Assembly: GCF_018812025.1 (NCBI RefSeq)
Contig: NC_063046.1
Span: 650,328-714,327 of the forward strand
Reading direction: 5' to 3'
Length of the DNA stretch: 64,000 nucleotides
Origin: Megalobrama amblycephala
Taxonomy: Eukaryota > Chordata > Actinopteri > Cypriniformes > Xenocyprididae
Numbering within the stretch: position 1 is the first letter of the stretch; each line of letters opens with the position of its first letter. This document shows positions 12,101 to 21,143 of this stretch, piece after piece. The notes beneath the pieces were generated by a model. It searched no databases. It was given only the letters and a program-made list of their open reading frames with translations, and had not been told where the DNA came from. A program made the position numbers and the translations under genes.

Positions 12101-15100
12101 CCCCTCTCCTATGCCGCGTACGACCGTTTTTTCCGGTGGGAACCGGAAGGACGGTACGGCGCTGTATAGGGAGGGCGGCCTGAGGATAACGGTCAGGGCT
12201 CCCCCGCCGAGCGGAAACGCTCCTCGGGCCCCTGCCCCCTCGCCAGCACCGCAACCCATCTTTCGCCCGTTGGTTTCCGCTGGGCCCTCTTCGGACTGTC
12301 CAGCCGTTACCTTCGGTGCGCCGGCGGAGGATCAGATGTCGGTCGCTGCGTCGGAAGGCGAGTTTGAGAATTCGGGAGAGGAAGATCCGGACGCGCTGCC
12401 GCCCTCCGGGACGGTAGCGGTGGCCGAGTCGGATCCCGAACTCTCGGCTGTGCTCTCTCGGGCAGCCTTGTGCGTCGGGCTCGAGTGGAACCCTCCACCC
12501 TGTCCCGGCCCATCTCGGCTGGATGATTGGTACTTGGGGGGGGTCGCGCTGGGCAGCCCCAGCGTCCCGCCCCAATGCCTTTCTTCCCGGAGGTGCATGA
12601 TGAGGTGACCAGGTCTTGGCAGACACCGTATAGTGCCCGTACCAGGCCTGGCCCCCGTCCGCCTTCACCTCCCTGGACGGCGGGGTAGCCAGGGGGTACG
12701 CGAGGATCCCGCCAGTCGAGCGCTCGGTTGCGATGCAGTTGTGTCCAACAGCCACCGGCTGGCGTGGTGAGCCGCGTCTCCCGTCCCGGGCCTGTAAGTT
12801 CTCAGCCGGTCTGACTGAGAAAGCTTACAGTTCCTGTGGGCAGGCTGCCTCCGCCCTGCACGCGATGGCCCTCTTGCAGGTTCACCAAGCAAAGGCGCTG
12901 TCGGAGATGCCCCAGGAAGGTCCTGACCAACAGCTGCTGGGGGAGCTGCGCGCTGCCACTGACCTTGCCCTCCGGGCAACGAAGGTGACAGCACGCGCTG
13001 TTGGTCACGCGATGTCTACCTTGGTAGTCCAGCAGCGCCACCTCTGGCTGACCCTCGCGGACATGCGGGATGCCGACAAGCAGCGGTTCCTGAACTCCCC
13101 CGTGTCCCCGGTCGGCCTATTCGGCGACGCGGTGGAGAGCTTCGCCCAACAGTTCTCCGCTGCACAGAAGCAGGCTGAGGCTATCAGTCACGTCATGCCA
13201 CGGCGGTCCGCTGCTGCCTCCACCCAGCCGCCCGTGGCTCAGCCTCAGCCCGCTCGTCGCCGAGGGCGCCCGCCTGCATCGTCCTCCGCCCCTGCTAAGA
13301 CGGCAAAGCAGCAGCCTACACCAGCCAGACAGCAGGGTGCCGGTCGCGGGCGTGGTGCCCAGCCCGTCTCCGCTAAGCCCGGTGGTAAACGTAAGAGCAA
13401 GACACGGCACTGAGACGGGCAACCTGGAGGGGAAGGATCTTGCTCTTCGGGAGAGTTTTCCACCATCTCTCCCACCCCCGGAGGAGGGCCGGGGGGAATT
13501 TGTGTTTGTCTGTCCACCGCCGCTGGCTCTCCGGAGTCCAGCGGTACCCACTTTTTCACAAAAAGAGCAGTTTCCTCAAACTCCAGGTCACAACAAGGGG
13601 TGTCTGCCAGTGTGCCAGGCTCCGCCTCGCCGCTGACAGCTCCCTCCCCATTCGCCAGCAGGTGGCAGTGTGTTGGTGCAGACCGTGCCCCGTGCGCTGT
13701 CTCCCATGCACACTGCTGCCTCGCAGAGTCCGACCCCACTCCGGGCCGCCCCCAAGCCGTCCGGGTCGGGTCCCTCTCTGCCTTGCTGCCCCACCCCCGG
13801 TGCGTCTGTGGTGCCTTTGGTCCCGCTGGCTCAGTGTCTGGAAGCGTGGATCACGCTCCCCAGCCTGTCCAGTTGGCTCATTCGTACTATCAGACTCGGC
13901 TATGCGATTTAGTTCGCCCGGCGTCCCCCGGTCTTCAGGGCTGTCCACTTCACTCAGGTGTCGTTGGACAATGCACCTGTTCTCCGGGCGGAGATTGCTG
14001 TCCTCCTGGCGAAGGATACAATCGAGCCGGTCCCTCCAGCCGATATGAAGTCGGGGTTCTACAGCCCCTGCTTCATTGTACCGAGAAAGGGCGGTGGGCT
14101 ACGGCCAATCCTGGACCGTCCCCAGGATTGGTTTGCAGCAATGGACCTGAAGGACGCGTGCTTTCATGCCTCGATTCTGCCTCGACACAGACCCTTCCTA
14201 GGTCGGTCTGCGTTCGAGGGTCGGGCATGTCAGTACAAAGTCCTACCCGACATGGTTGTAGCTCCCAGCCGGTTGGGTCTTCAGGTCAACTGGGACAAGA
14301 GCAAACTCGCCCCCGGGTAGAGGATCTCTTGTCTCGGTCTCGAGCTAGACTCGGTCGCACGGACTGCGCGTCTCACAGAGGCGCGCGTCCAGTCGGTGTT
14401 GAACTGCCTGAGTGCAGGACAGCGGCTCCACTGAAAGATTTTCAGAGGCTCCTGGGGCATATGGCATCTGCAGCCGCGGGTACGCCGCTCGGATTGCTTC
14501 ATATGAGACCGCTTCAACACTGGCTCCGCGGCCGGGTCCCGAGATGGGCGTGGCAGTGCGGCACGCTCCGTGTCCCCGTGACACCGAGCTGCCGTCGCAC
14601 CCTTGTCCGGTGGTCGGACCCTTCGTTCCTGCGGGCCGGAGTACCCCTCGAACGAGTGTCCAGGCATGCTGTGGTCTCCACAGATGCCTCTGCCACGGGA
14701 TAGGGGGCCACGTACAACGGGCATGCAGTGACAGGTCTTTGGACGGGGCCTCAGCTGCATTGGCATATCAATTGCCTCGAGTTGCTAGCGGTTCGTCTTG
14801 CGCTGGCCCGCTTCAAGAAGCTGTTGTCAGGCAAGCACGTTCTAGTCCGCTCACACAGCACTGCGGCCGTTGCGTACATCGACCGTCAAGGTGGTCTACG
14901 CTTCCGTCGCATGTCGCAACTCGCCCGCCATCTCTTGTTGTGGAGTCAGAAGGATCTGAGGTCCCTTCGGGCCACTCGTGTCTCAGGTGTGCTCAACCGT
15001 GCAGCCGACGAGCTGTCACGGCAGCATCTACTTGCGGGCGAGTGGCGGCTCCACCCCCAGGCGGTCCAGCTGATTTGGCAGCGTTTCGGCGAGGCCCAGG

Positions 15101-17677
15101 TAGTCCTGTTTGCCTCCCCGGAAACTGCCCTCTGCCAGTGGTTTTATTCCCTGACCGGCGGCACGCTCGGCACGGTTGCCCTGGCACACAGCTGGCCCCC
15201 GGGTCTGCGCAAACATGCGTCTCCCCCAGTGAGCCTTCTCGCACAACTCATGTGCAAGGTCAGGGAGGACGGGGAGCAGGTTCTGTTAGTGGCTCCGTAC
15301 TGGCCCACTCGGACCTGGTTCTCAGACCTCATTCTCCTCGCGACAGCATCTCCCTGGCCGATTCCTCTGAGGAAGGACCCCCTGACTCAGAGACGGGGCA
15401 CCCTGTGGCACCCGCGTCCCGATCTGTGGAACCTCCACGTGTGGTCCCTGGACGGGATGCGGAGGTTCTGAGTGATCTCCCGCAAGCGGTCGTAGACACC
15501 ATCACTTCCGCTAGAGCTCCTTCCACTAGGAGTCTCTACGCGCTGAAGTGGAACCTGTTCGTCGAATGGTGCGCCTCTCGCCGAGAGGACCCCCGATCAT
15601 GCTCGGTCGGATCTGTGCTTTCCTTTCTGCAAGATGGGTTGGAGCGAAGGCTGTCTCCCTCCACCCTCAAGGTGTATGTTGCCGCTATCGCCGCACATCA
15701 CCACGCAGTTGAGGGTAAGTCCCTGGGGAAACACGATCTGATCGTCAGATTCCTGAGGGGAGCGAGGAGATTAAATCCTCCTCGCCCTTCCTCCGTACCC
15801 TCTTGGGATTTGACCCTGGTTCTCACAGCTCTCCAGGGTCATCCCTTTGAGCCTTTGCAATCAGTCGATCTGAAACTAATGTCTCTTAAGACGGTTCTTC
15901 TGGTTGCATTGGCTTCCCTGAAGAGGGTAGGGGATCTGCATGCATTTTCGGTCGACGAAACGTGCCTAGAATTCGGGCCCGGTGATTCTCACGTTATTCT
16001 GAGACCCCAGCCTGGATACGTGCCCAAGGTTCCTACCACTCCCTTCAGAGATCAGGTAGTGAACCTGCAAGCGCTGCCCTCGGAGGAGGCAGACCCAGCC
16101 CTAGCTTTGCTCTGTCCCGTCCGCGCTCTGCGCGTTTACGTGGATAGAACGCGAAGCTTCAGGACCTCAGATCAGCTCTTCATCTGTTACGGAGGCCAGC
16201 AGAAGGGAAAGGCTGTCTCCAAGCAGAGGATGGCCCACTGGATAGTGGATGCCATCGCCTTGGCGTATGAATCCCAGGGCGTGCCTTGCCCGCTCGGGTT
16301 GAGAGCCCACTCCACCAGAGGGGTGGCCTCTTCCTGGGCGCTGGCTCATGGCGCCTCGCTGACAGATATTTGTAGAGCTGCGGGCTGGGCGACACCCAAC
16401 ACGTTCGCTAGGTTTTATAGCCTACGTGTAGAGCCGGTATCTTCACGTGTACTCGCATCCACTAGCCGGTAGACGTGCTGTACCCACTCTAAGTGTCGGC
16501 TTGCAATGCCATTCCCGCCACTGGCTGGATACGTGCATACTTCTCTCCAGTCGTGTTCCCCGCTTGGCGAACCCTGTCGAGCTCCTCCGCCTCCCCCTTC
16601 GGCTCGGACATTGCGGAGTGTCTGATGCCAGGCCTACATCCGTCGCTGACGCTGTCTGTTGGCTGGGGCCCATATGTCGTGACCCCTCTACGTGAGCGGT
16701 CCCATATGTGTATTTTCCACGGTTTAAAACTCCCTACGGGCCGAGTCCGTGTCTTTCCCTTAGCAGAGCCAGCTCTGCTGTCACCTGTCAGATGAGTCTC
16801 CCCCTAACCAGGTGGAGCCATCCCAGGGACTCCATATGCGTACTGCCCCCCGGGCCAGTCCATATGTGTATTCCCACGTAAACTCCTCCCCCATTGGGTA
16901 GGTAGTGGTCTCCGCAGCGTCCCTCACGGGTTCGCTTCCCCAGTGTAGTCTAGTTTACTTTAGTGGGTATTGGTTAGACAGCAGTAGACTCTCTCGGTGT
17001 AAGCTCGCCCCCTTCACCGTCAGCCGGTGCTATGGGCGGCTGAGCTTGCGCTGGGCACTGGAAGGGGTTTCGTAACTGTGGCGTTTTAGTTGGGATCCCA
17101 ATTCGTCGGTCACTACTGACGTACGTCGAACGTGACCGACTGAAAGGGAACGTCTCGGTTACGTATGTAACCCTCGTTCCCTGAAGGAGGGAACGGAGAC
17201 GTACGTCCCGTCGCCACAGTTTCTGTACCCTCGCTGTAGTGCGGACACCAGTTGTCTCCTCAGCGAAAAACAGAGTGCGATTGCATCCGCTTCCTATTTA
17301 TATACACCTGTCGGGGGCGGTGCGCATTATGCAAATATCGCACGCCAATTCCATTGGCTTGTTTTAGTTTACACGAAGATGATAGGGCTCTCTAAGCGAT
17401 ATCCCAATTCGTCGGTCACTACTGACGTACGTCTCCGTTCCCTCCTTCAGGGAACGAGGGTTACATACGTAACCGAGACGATACATTACACTGAATGTGT
17501 AATAATTAATTATGAGAGTAAATCAGTAGGTAAATTGTTATTATTAATAATAATAATGTTATTATTATTTATGTGTTTTACAGTGCAATAGTATTATTGG
17601 AATAGTAATATTTTATTTATTGATTTAAAAAATTGTAAATAATTAAGCAAAAATATTTTGAATAAATATTTTTAATA

Positions 17678-17711
<34 letters not shown>

Positions 17712-18975
17712 AATACTATTTTGTTATTTTACCATGCAGTAGTATTATTGGAATAGTAATATTTTATTTATTGATTTCAAAAAATGTAAATAATTAAACA
17801 AAATATTTTGCATAACTATTTTTATTATTAAGTATTATTATTATTATTAATAATAATAATAATAATAATAAGTACTATTTTGTTATTTTACAGTGCAATA
17901 GTATTATTGGAATTGTAATATATTTTATTGATTTTTAATTTATACAATTCAAGTGATAATAATGAAATAAATTAATAATAATAACAATACACTTTTTTTA
18001 CAGTTCAGTAGTATTATTGGAATAATAATATATTTGTTTATTGATTTTTAATTTATAAAATTTAAATAACAATAAAATAGTATTTTTAATAATAATAATA
18101 ATAATAATAAAAAAATAAAATAATTATTATTAAATTCTTTACAGTGCAATAGTATTATTGGAATTGTAATGTATTTGTGCTCTGAAGAGTATTTGTTTAA
18201 ATAACAATATAAATATTGTAAATAACAATAATAGTTATTAATATTAATATTATTATTGCATAGACATTGAATGGGGGGAAATATAATAAATCAGTAGGAG
18301 GCTGGTTAAAGAGACTGATGGGATGTGCTTTTTGAACCATAAATTATACAAATCATATTATGATTTTTGTTCTTCTATTGTGTATAAGGCACATGACATT
18401 GGAGTTTTTAAATAAGATGTTTTCAGCACTGAAGCAGAACTGAAGGCTTGTCTGTTTCAGGTTCTGGAGGCGGACCGTATCTTGACCTGTGTGTCTGCAG
18501 AGCCCTACATGTCTGGCACGTTTGTAAAACTCACAAACAACGCAAGAGGTAAAGCGGAGACCGACGCGACCAGGTACGGCATCGCCTTCGGTCACTTCAC
18601 CTACGAGTTCTCCGGTCATCAGGAAGTGGTGGTGGATCTGCAAGGTGAGGGATCTGAGATCTCTGTGACTGTCTCTAGTGTGTAATGTTGCTGTTCTTCT
18701 CTATATCAGTGTCTCTGAACTCCCTGAAACCTTTTTTAAGATTGTTTTGAAAAGCGTTCCAGCAACTTTCCCATTTTAAAGCGTTTTTCTCCTCAGGATG
18801 GATCACAGCCAACGGGAAGGGACTGACGTACCTGACCGACCCTCAGATTCACTCGCTCAGGAAGCCGAGATCCAGCAACTTCCAGCAGACCGGAATCAAC
18901 AACTTCATTAAACATCAGCACGGAGACGACTGTAACGAGATCTGCAGAGCTGCCCGACTCAAACACATCACATGA
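3134..18975 (+). CDS. alpk1: Alpha-protein kinase 1 (ADP-heptose sensor), 13 coding exons
   Basis: ALPK1 binds bacterial ADP-heptose in the cytosol and phosphorylates TIFA, triggering NF-kB signalling (family knowledge). Coding exons: 3134-3230, 3555-3709, 3778-3976, 4403-4462, 4546-4632, 4797-4873, 4987-5082, 5162-5266, 8472-10704, 10820-10967, 11102-11264, 18461-18644, 18797-18975. All junctions are GT-AG and every phase closes, giving 1260 aa, close to the mammalian protein (about 1240). The start ATG at 3134 was chosen because a splice acceptor ends at 3132 and [13 protein letters not shown] matches the family N-terminus; the upstream in-frame ATG at 3107 lies in intron. Residues 1-380 form the helical sensing domain ([33 protein letters not shown]). 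A serine-rich linker follows, then the kinase from about 1037. The linker is enlarged by tandem repeats. The 7.2-kb intron before exon 12 holds a DIRS element. Confidence 0.95.
3988..4172 (+). repeat. Dispersed fish repeat, copy 1
   Basis: This segment begins right after the donor of ALPK1 exon 3. It includes TTTAAATGCAAATGAGCTGC, an AGAGGGAGGGGCTTTAACAG stretch and the CTGGAGAATCTCACGCAGCC stretch. A clearly related copy in the opposite orientation lies at 28440-28640, downstream of the ependymin gene. It has no coding capacity; the family name is unknown to me. Confidence 0.6.
5590..8304. repeat. Large tandem array of TCATAATTATGAGAT motifs with about 340-bp higher-order period
   Basis: ALPK1 intron 8 (5267-8471) is almost entirely filled with degenerate short units such as GTCATAATTATGAGATAAAA. 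Above this level there is a longer period: the landmark CATAGTAAGTCATAATAATG recurs at about 6010, 6363, 6702, 7039, 7388 and 7727, roughly every 340 bp. The landmark is followed by either of two variant sequences. The array ends at the string CTTATGTGGC. It has no coding capacity. Confidence 0.85.
8472..10704 (+). CDS. alpk1: ALPK1 large central exon (end of sensing domain plus Ser-rich linker)
   Basis: This 2233-bp exon opens after CTCTTCTGCAG and ends at a TACG/GTAGGT donor, encoding residues 293 to about 1037. Its first 90 residues complete the N-terminal helical domain ([36 protein letters not shown]). The rest is a hydrophilic Ser/Glu/Asp-rich linker with several SSWEQV-type motifs. This layout agrees with the single large central exon known in vertebrate ALPK1. 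Part of the linker (residues about 505-897) is made of direct repeats, listed separately. Confidence 0.93.
9111..10290 (+). repeat. alpk1: In-frame coding tandem repeat in ALPK1 linker (about 3.5 copies)
   Basis: The block starting with (Q/E)ALDGSK recurs at 9111, 9330, 9678 and 10017, spacings of 219, 348 and 339 bp, all multiples of three. Each full unit encodes in order SNRSSVPNT, a [11 protein letters not shown] stretch, [30 protein letters not shown], a [11 protein letters not shown] stretch and [10 protein letters not shown]. The first unit lacks the middle part and the last is shortened and more diverged. Nucleotide identity between units is high, so the expansion looks recent. The reading frame stays open throughout. 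Confidence 0.92.
10820..18975 (+). CDS. alpk1: ALPK1 alpha-kinase catalytic domain exons
   Basis: Exons 10820-10967, 11102-11264, 18461-18644 and 18797-18975 encode the C-terminal alpha-kinase domain, residues about 1037-1260. Family landmarks are present: [45 protein letters not shown] (Asp1199), YLTDPQIHS (Asp1216, His1220) and the zinc-binding CNEIC (Cys1247, Cys1251). These His/Cys residues form the structural zinc site in alpha-kinases. The TGA stop is at 18973-18975. Two of the four exons lie downstream of the DIRS insertion, so kinase production requires the whole 7.2-kb intron to be spliced out. Confidence 0.93.
11401..11572 (+). repeat. DIRS left inverted terminal repeat with promoter motifs
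   Basis: This 172-bp stretch is nearly identical to the reverse complement of 17262-17433; I noticed one mismatch near the inner end. Inside it are a CCAAT box (11477-11481), an octamer ATTTGCAT (11498-11505), a GC-box-like CCGCCCC (11514-11520) and a TATA-like TATATAAATA (11530-11539). This looks like a compact Pol II promoter reading into the element. Confidence 0.9.
11859..13413 (+). pseudogene. DIRS ORF1 (Gag-like), broken by a frameshift
   Basis: A Gag-like protein begins near the ATG at 11902 ([14 protein letters not shown]). It shows a Cys-rich N-terminus (CVTGC, CISC, CSHC) followed by a Pro-rich segment. This frame closes at 12608. The family's downstream part ([61 protein letters not shown]) continues in another frame from 12733 to 13413 and ends in a basic, Ala/Pro-rich tail. 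A frameshift or small deletion therefore separates the two halves. Assignment rests on similarity to vertebrate DIRS Gag proteins. Confidence 0.8.
13670..15471 (+). pseudogene. DIRS reverse transcriptase / RNase H / methyltransferase-like ORF, inactivated
   Basis: RT sequence appears in one frame ([42 protein letters not shown]), closed by an early stop at 13910-13912. From about 14290 it continues in another frame with HFQ-type [12 protein letters not shown] and [11 protein letters not shown]. Family segments between these motifs are missing, including the region that should carry the catalytic YxDD box, which I cannot find. RNase H follows ([30 protein letters not shown]). A TAG at about 14701 interrupts it, and the Asp expected in the VR(S/T)D motif is His. 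The C-terminal part ([28 protein letters not shown]) matches the methyltransferase-like region of DIRS elements. Confidence 0.85.
15330..16472 (+). CDS. DIRS tyrosine recombinase, reading frame intact
   Basis: A long open frame overlaps the end of the RT/RNase H frame and runs to the stop at 16470-16472. It contains a SAM-like N-terminal segment ([19 protein letters not shown]) and a catalytic domain with the expected tyrosine-recombinase residues: Arg in [11 protein letters not shown], the HSTR box in [15 protein letters not shown], and the Tyr nucleophile in [11 protein letters not shown]. The enzyme would integrate circular cDNA by site-specific recombination. The true start codon is unclear; the frame is open far upstream but that part lies over RT/RNase H in another frame. 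All key catalytic residues are visible. Confidence 0.85.
   Translation, partial: HSPRDSISLADSSEEGPPDSETGHPVAPASRSVEPPRVVPGRDAEVLSDLPQAVVDTITSARAPSTRSLYALKWNLFVEWCASRREDPRSCSVGSVLSFLQDGLERRLSPSTLKVYVAAIAAHHHAVEGKSLGKHDLIVRFLRGARRLNPPRPSSVPSWDLTLVLTALQGHPFEPLQSVDLKLMSLKTVLLVALASLKRVGDLHAFSVDETCLEFGPGDSHVILRPQPGYVPKVPTTPFRDQVVNLQALPSEEADPALALLCPVRALRVYVDRTRSFRTSDQLFICYGGQQKGKAVSKQRMAHWIVDAIALAYESQGVPCPLGLRAHSTRGVASSWALAHGASLTDICRAAGWATPNTFARFYSLRVEPVSSRVLASTSR
16473..17095 (+). other. DIRS 3' noncoding region
   Basis: The stretch between the recombinase stop and the internal complementary region contains GC-rich sequence without a long frame. The string CCATATG followed by TGTATT recurs (about 16701, 16831, 16859), suggesting a small degenerate repeat. 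No further gene is seen. Confidence 0.5.
17096..17207 (-). repeat. DIRS internal complementary region
   Basis: Positions 17096-17151 are the reverse complement of the left outer end (from 11377), and 17151-17207 the reverse complement of the right outer end (17424-17480). The two arms abut at the CGTTCCC junction. In DIRS elements this region is thought to template circularisation of the cDNA. Confidence 0.92.
17262..17433 (-). repeat. DIRS right inverted terminal repeat
   Basis: This is the inverted counterpart of 11401-11572, carrying the same CCAAT, octamer, GC-box and TATA motifs on the minus strand. The outer end of the element continues to 17480. Confidence 0.9.
17481..18460. repeat. 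AT-rich minisatellite-like block, period about 110-155 bp
   Basis: The phrase AGTATTATTGGAATAGTAAT recurs with small changes near 17590, 17745, 17900, 18010 and 18155. It is separated by TTATTATTATT and AATAATAAT tracts of variable length. It fills the rest of the ALPK1 intron between the DIRS element and the acceptor at 18460. Confidence 0.75.
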
Positions 18976-19230
18976 TGTACAATAACAGAACTGAGCTTTA
19001 TACAGTACAGATAGTTTCAAAGCAGCTTCACAGATGCAAACTACATCAGATATTCAAATTCTGCTTTAAAAAGACAATAGTTTACTGACTCAGTTTAGCT
19101 GAATTCACCCTAATATAAAAATTTGTTGCATGTTTTATTTGTGGAAATTTATAGGCTATTAAAATGTTCATATTATATGAGAAATGAGGAACTGAGTATT
19201 ATCAGTCAGACCACAAGAACCTTTGGACTC

Positions 19231-19236
19231 AATAAA
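19231..19236 (+). terminator. alpk1: ALPK1 polyadenylation signal (candidate)
   Basis: AATAAA lies 256 bp after the ALPK1 stop codon, giving a plausible short 3' UTR. Other AATAAA strings follow near 19500. Confidence 0.5.
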
Positions 19237-19404
19237 CGCACTCCCACACTGAGAAATATGTGGGCCACATTATCAGAGTCATATGACTGTTACATCATTA
19301 ATGTGCAGCTGCATCATGTGACTGAAACCAGAAGAACTTCATTCCAGAGTTTCAAAACAAATACATGAACACAATCTCCTCCTCTCTGCTCACGTCTCTC
19401 ATCA

Positions 19405-20378
19405 AGACTCATTTATTTGTGCAGTTAATTCTCATATTGTATTTTCAGAAAGTTTTGGAATATTTTTCCTCTTCCTAAATTTGTCACTACTGAAACACAA
19501 TAATAAATAATTTATTAAGAAGAGTTACATTGACCTATTGAGATTTTGTTTACATTTACTTTGTAAATATATTTTTTGTTATTTTTAAAAAAAGGTAAAT
19601 AAATAACAATTACAATTTAACAATATTTCAAGTGTAATTTATGAGATTTGTTGTATTTTGAATCCAATCTTTCTTTGTATTCATTTCTTTGGATTCATTA
19701 GTTTGAACCAAACACTATAATAACATCTTAGCTGATCATTCAATATACTTTATTTCTGACAAACATCCATGTTTCGGTCGTGATGCACAGTTTCAGTAGT
19801 GACAGTAATGTGTTGGTAGTGACCACATCACATGACACAATTCAGCTCACATACTAAAACATATTAAAATACTAATGATCTGCATAACTGTATTAAAATT
19901 GTGTTTATTTCCCCCAAATAAATGATTTTATGTTTTTTTTGTCACTACCAAAATAATCATGTCACTACCGGCACATGTGGTGAAGTTTCAGTAATGACAA
20001 TTTTAGACATTTTTGAGCCGCTCAGAGATGATAATCAGCACATGGTTATCTAACACAGTTCTGAACACACATAAAAACTACATTTTATGGAATAACACCC
20101 AAAAAAGTTTGCTTAATTTCAGAAAAAGGTGTTTGTTAGTGACGTTCCTTAAAGCTCCACACAGATTTTCAGACTTTTGAACACATTTAGCTCAGAATGA
20201 TGATCTATCGGCTGTGAAAGAGAGGCTGTGAGAGGAGGAACACAGGAATATTTCCTGAAGTGTGTTAAAATCAGTCTCAGACACTGTTTCGGTAGTGACA
20301 TGAACATGAGGGACACTTTTTTTACATAAAGTTTCATGATTTAAAAATAAAATATATAATATTTTTTTTAACTTTTAT

Positions 20379-20427
<49 letters not shown>

Positions 20428-20514
20428 AAAATTATTTAAATACCATATTAAGTTGAAATTTAGAGTTCGGGACAAAAAAAATAAAAAAAAATATAATATT
20501 TCTTTTAACTTTTA

Positions 20515-20546
<32 letters not shown>

Positions 20547-20547
20547 G

Positions 20548-20600
<53 letters not shown>

Positions 20601-20650
20601 ATAAAAGTTAAAAAAATATTATATATTTTATTTTAAATATATAAATATTT

Positions 20651-20727
<77 letters not shown>

Positions 20728-20950
20728 TAAATATCATATTAAGTTGAAAAGTTTAGAGTTCGGGACAGACTCCTTCCTATTGAAAGTACCCAATAAATGA
20801 TGATTTTATATATATTCATCTTACTGATATTTTAAATATTATTGTGGGATTCAATAGATAATAGAAGGATCTTAGTAAACATCTAACATTTGAATACTTA
20901 AATGCTTTTTAAACGTGTTTTTTGGTTGTTGGACGGCAGTTTGCACCAAA
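19405..20950 (-). mobile_element. Noncoding dispersed element, copy A, expanded by AT tracts
   Basis: This stretch is the inverted counterpart of 52390-53807. Shared stretches include TTCGGTAGTGACATGAACAT near 20290, the GAGGAGGAACACAGG segment near 20232, and GGTTGTTGGACGGCAGTTT near 20925. The motif GTCACTAC(C/T)GAAAC and its complement recur many times. No open frame is conserved. The outer terminal repeat seen in copy B is not found here, so this copy looks truncated on its left side. Confidence 0.7.
20340..20745. repeat. AT dinucleotide tracts with flanking inverted repeat
   Basis: Three long (AT)n runs lie at about 20395-20425, 20528-20586 and 20655-20724. The flanks TAACTTTTATAAAAAA (near 20370) and its complement (near 20600) are inverted copies, so the block could form a large hairpin. 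It sits inside the dispersed element. Confidence 0.85.
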
Positions 20951-21143
20951 ATAAAAGAAATCCTGATCCGAAAGGAAACTCGCGGAAGTTCACTGGAGTC
21001 CGCGGACTGGATGTATAGAGAAGGAAAAGCAGGCGTGGATTGTGGACTGAACTGTGAGTGAATGAGGAAGTTGTGGATGTGTTTACACTGACAGCTGCTG
21101 CTGAAGGTCACACTGAAGTTCAGTCTTCAGAGCTGAGGACATC

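Larger units (their letters stand above)
11377..17480 (+). mobile_element. DIRS-type tyrosine-recombinase retrotransposon (about 6.1 kb) in ALPK1 intron
   Basis: The element has the complete DIRS architecture: inverted terminal repeats (11401-11572 and 17262-17433), short unique terminal extensions, and an internal complementary region (17096-17207) that matches both outer ends joined together. It encodes, in order, a Gag-like protein, RT/RNase H with a methyltransferase-like tail, and a tyrosine recombinase. It lies in the same orientation as ALPK1. No target-site duplication is visible, as expected for this order, which integrates by recombinase. Several frames are broken, and the RT core is partly deleted, so this copy is probably not autonomous. 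Confidence 0.93.

Noticed and set aside
12021..12755. 244-codon minus-strand open frame within the DIRS element
   Set aside because: Low-complexity Arg/Pro-rich translation opposite the GC-rich Gag frame; no family resemblance.
14412..15329. N-terminal part of the long frame ending at 16472
   Set aside because: Here the RT/RNase H frame is the one that resembles protein families, so the upstream part of the recombinase frame is probably not translated.
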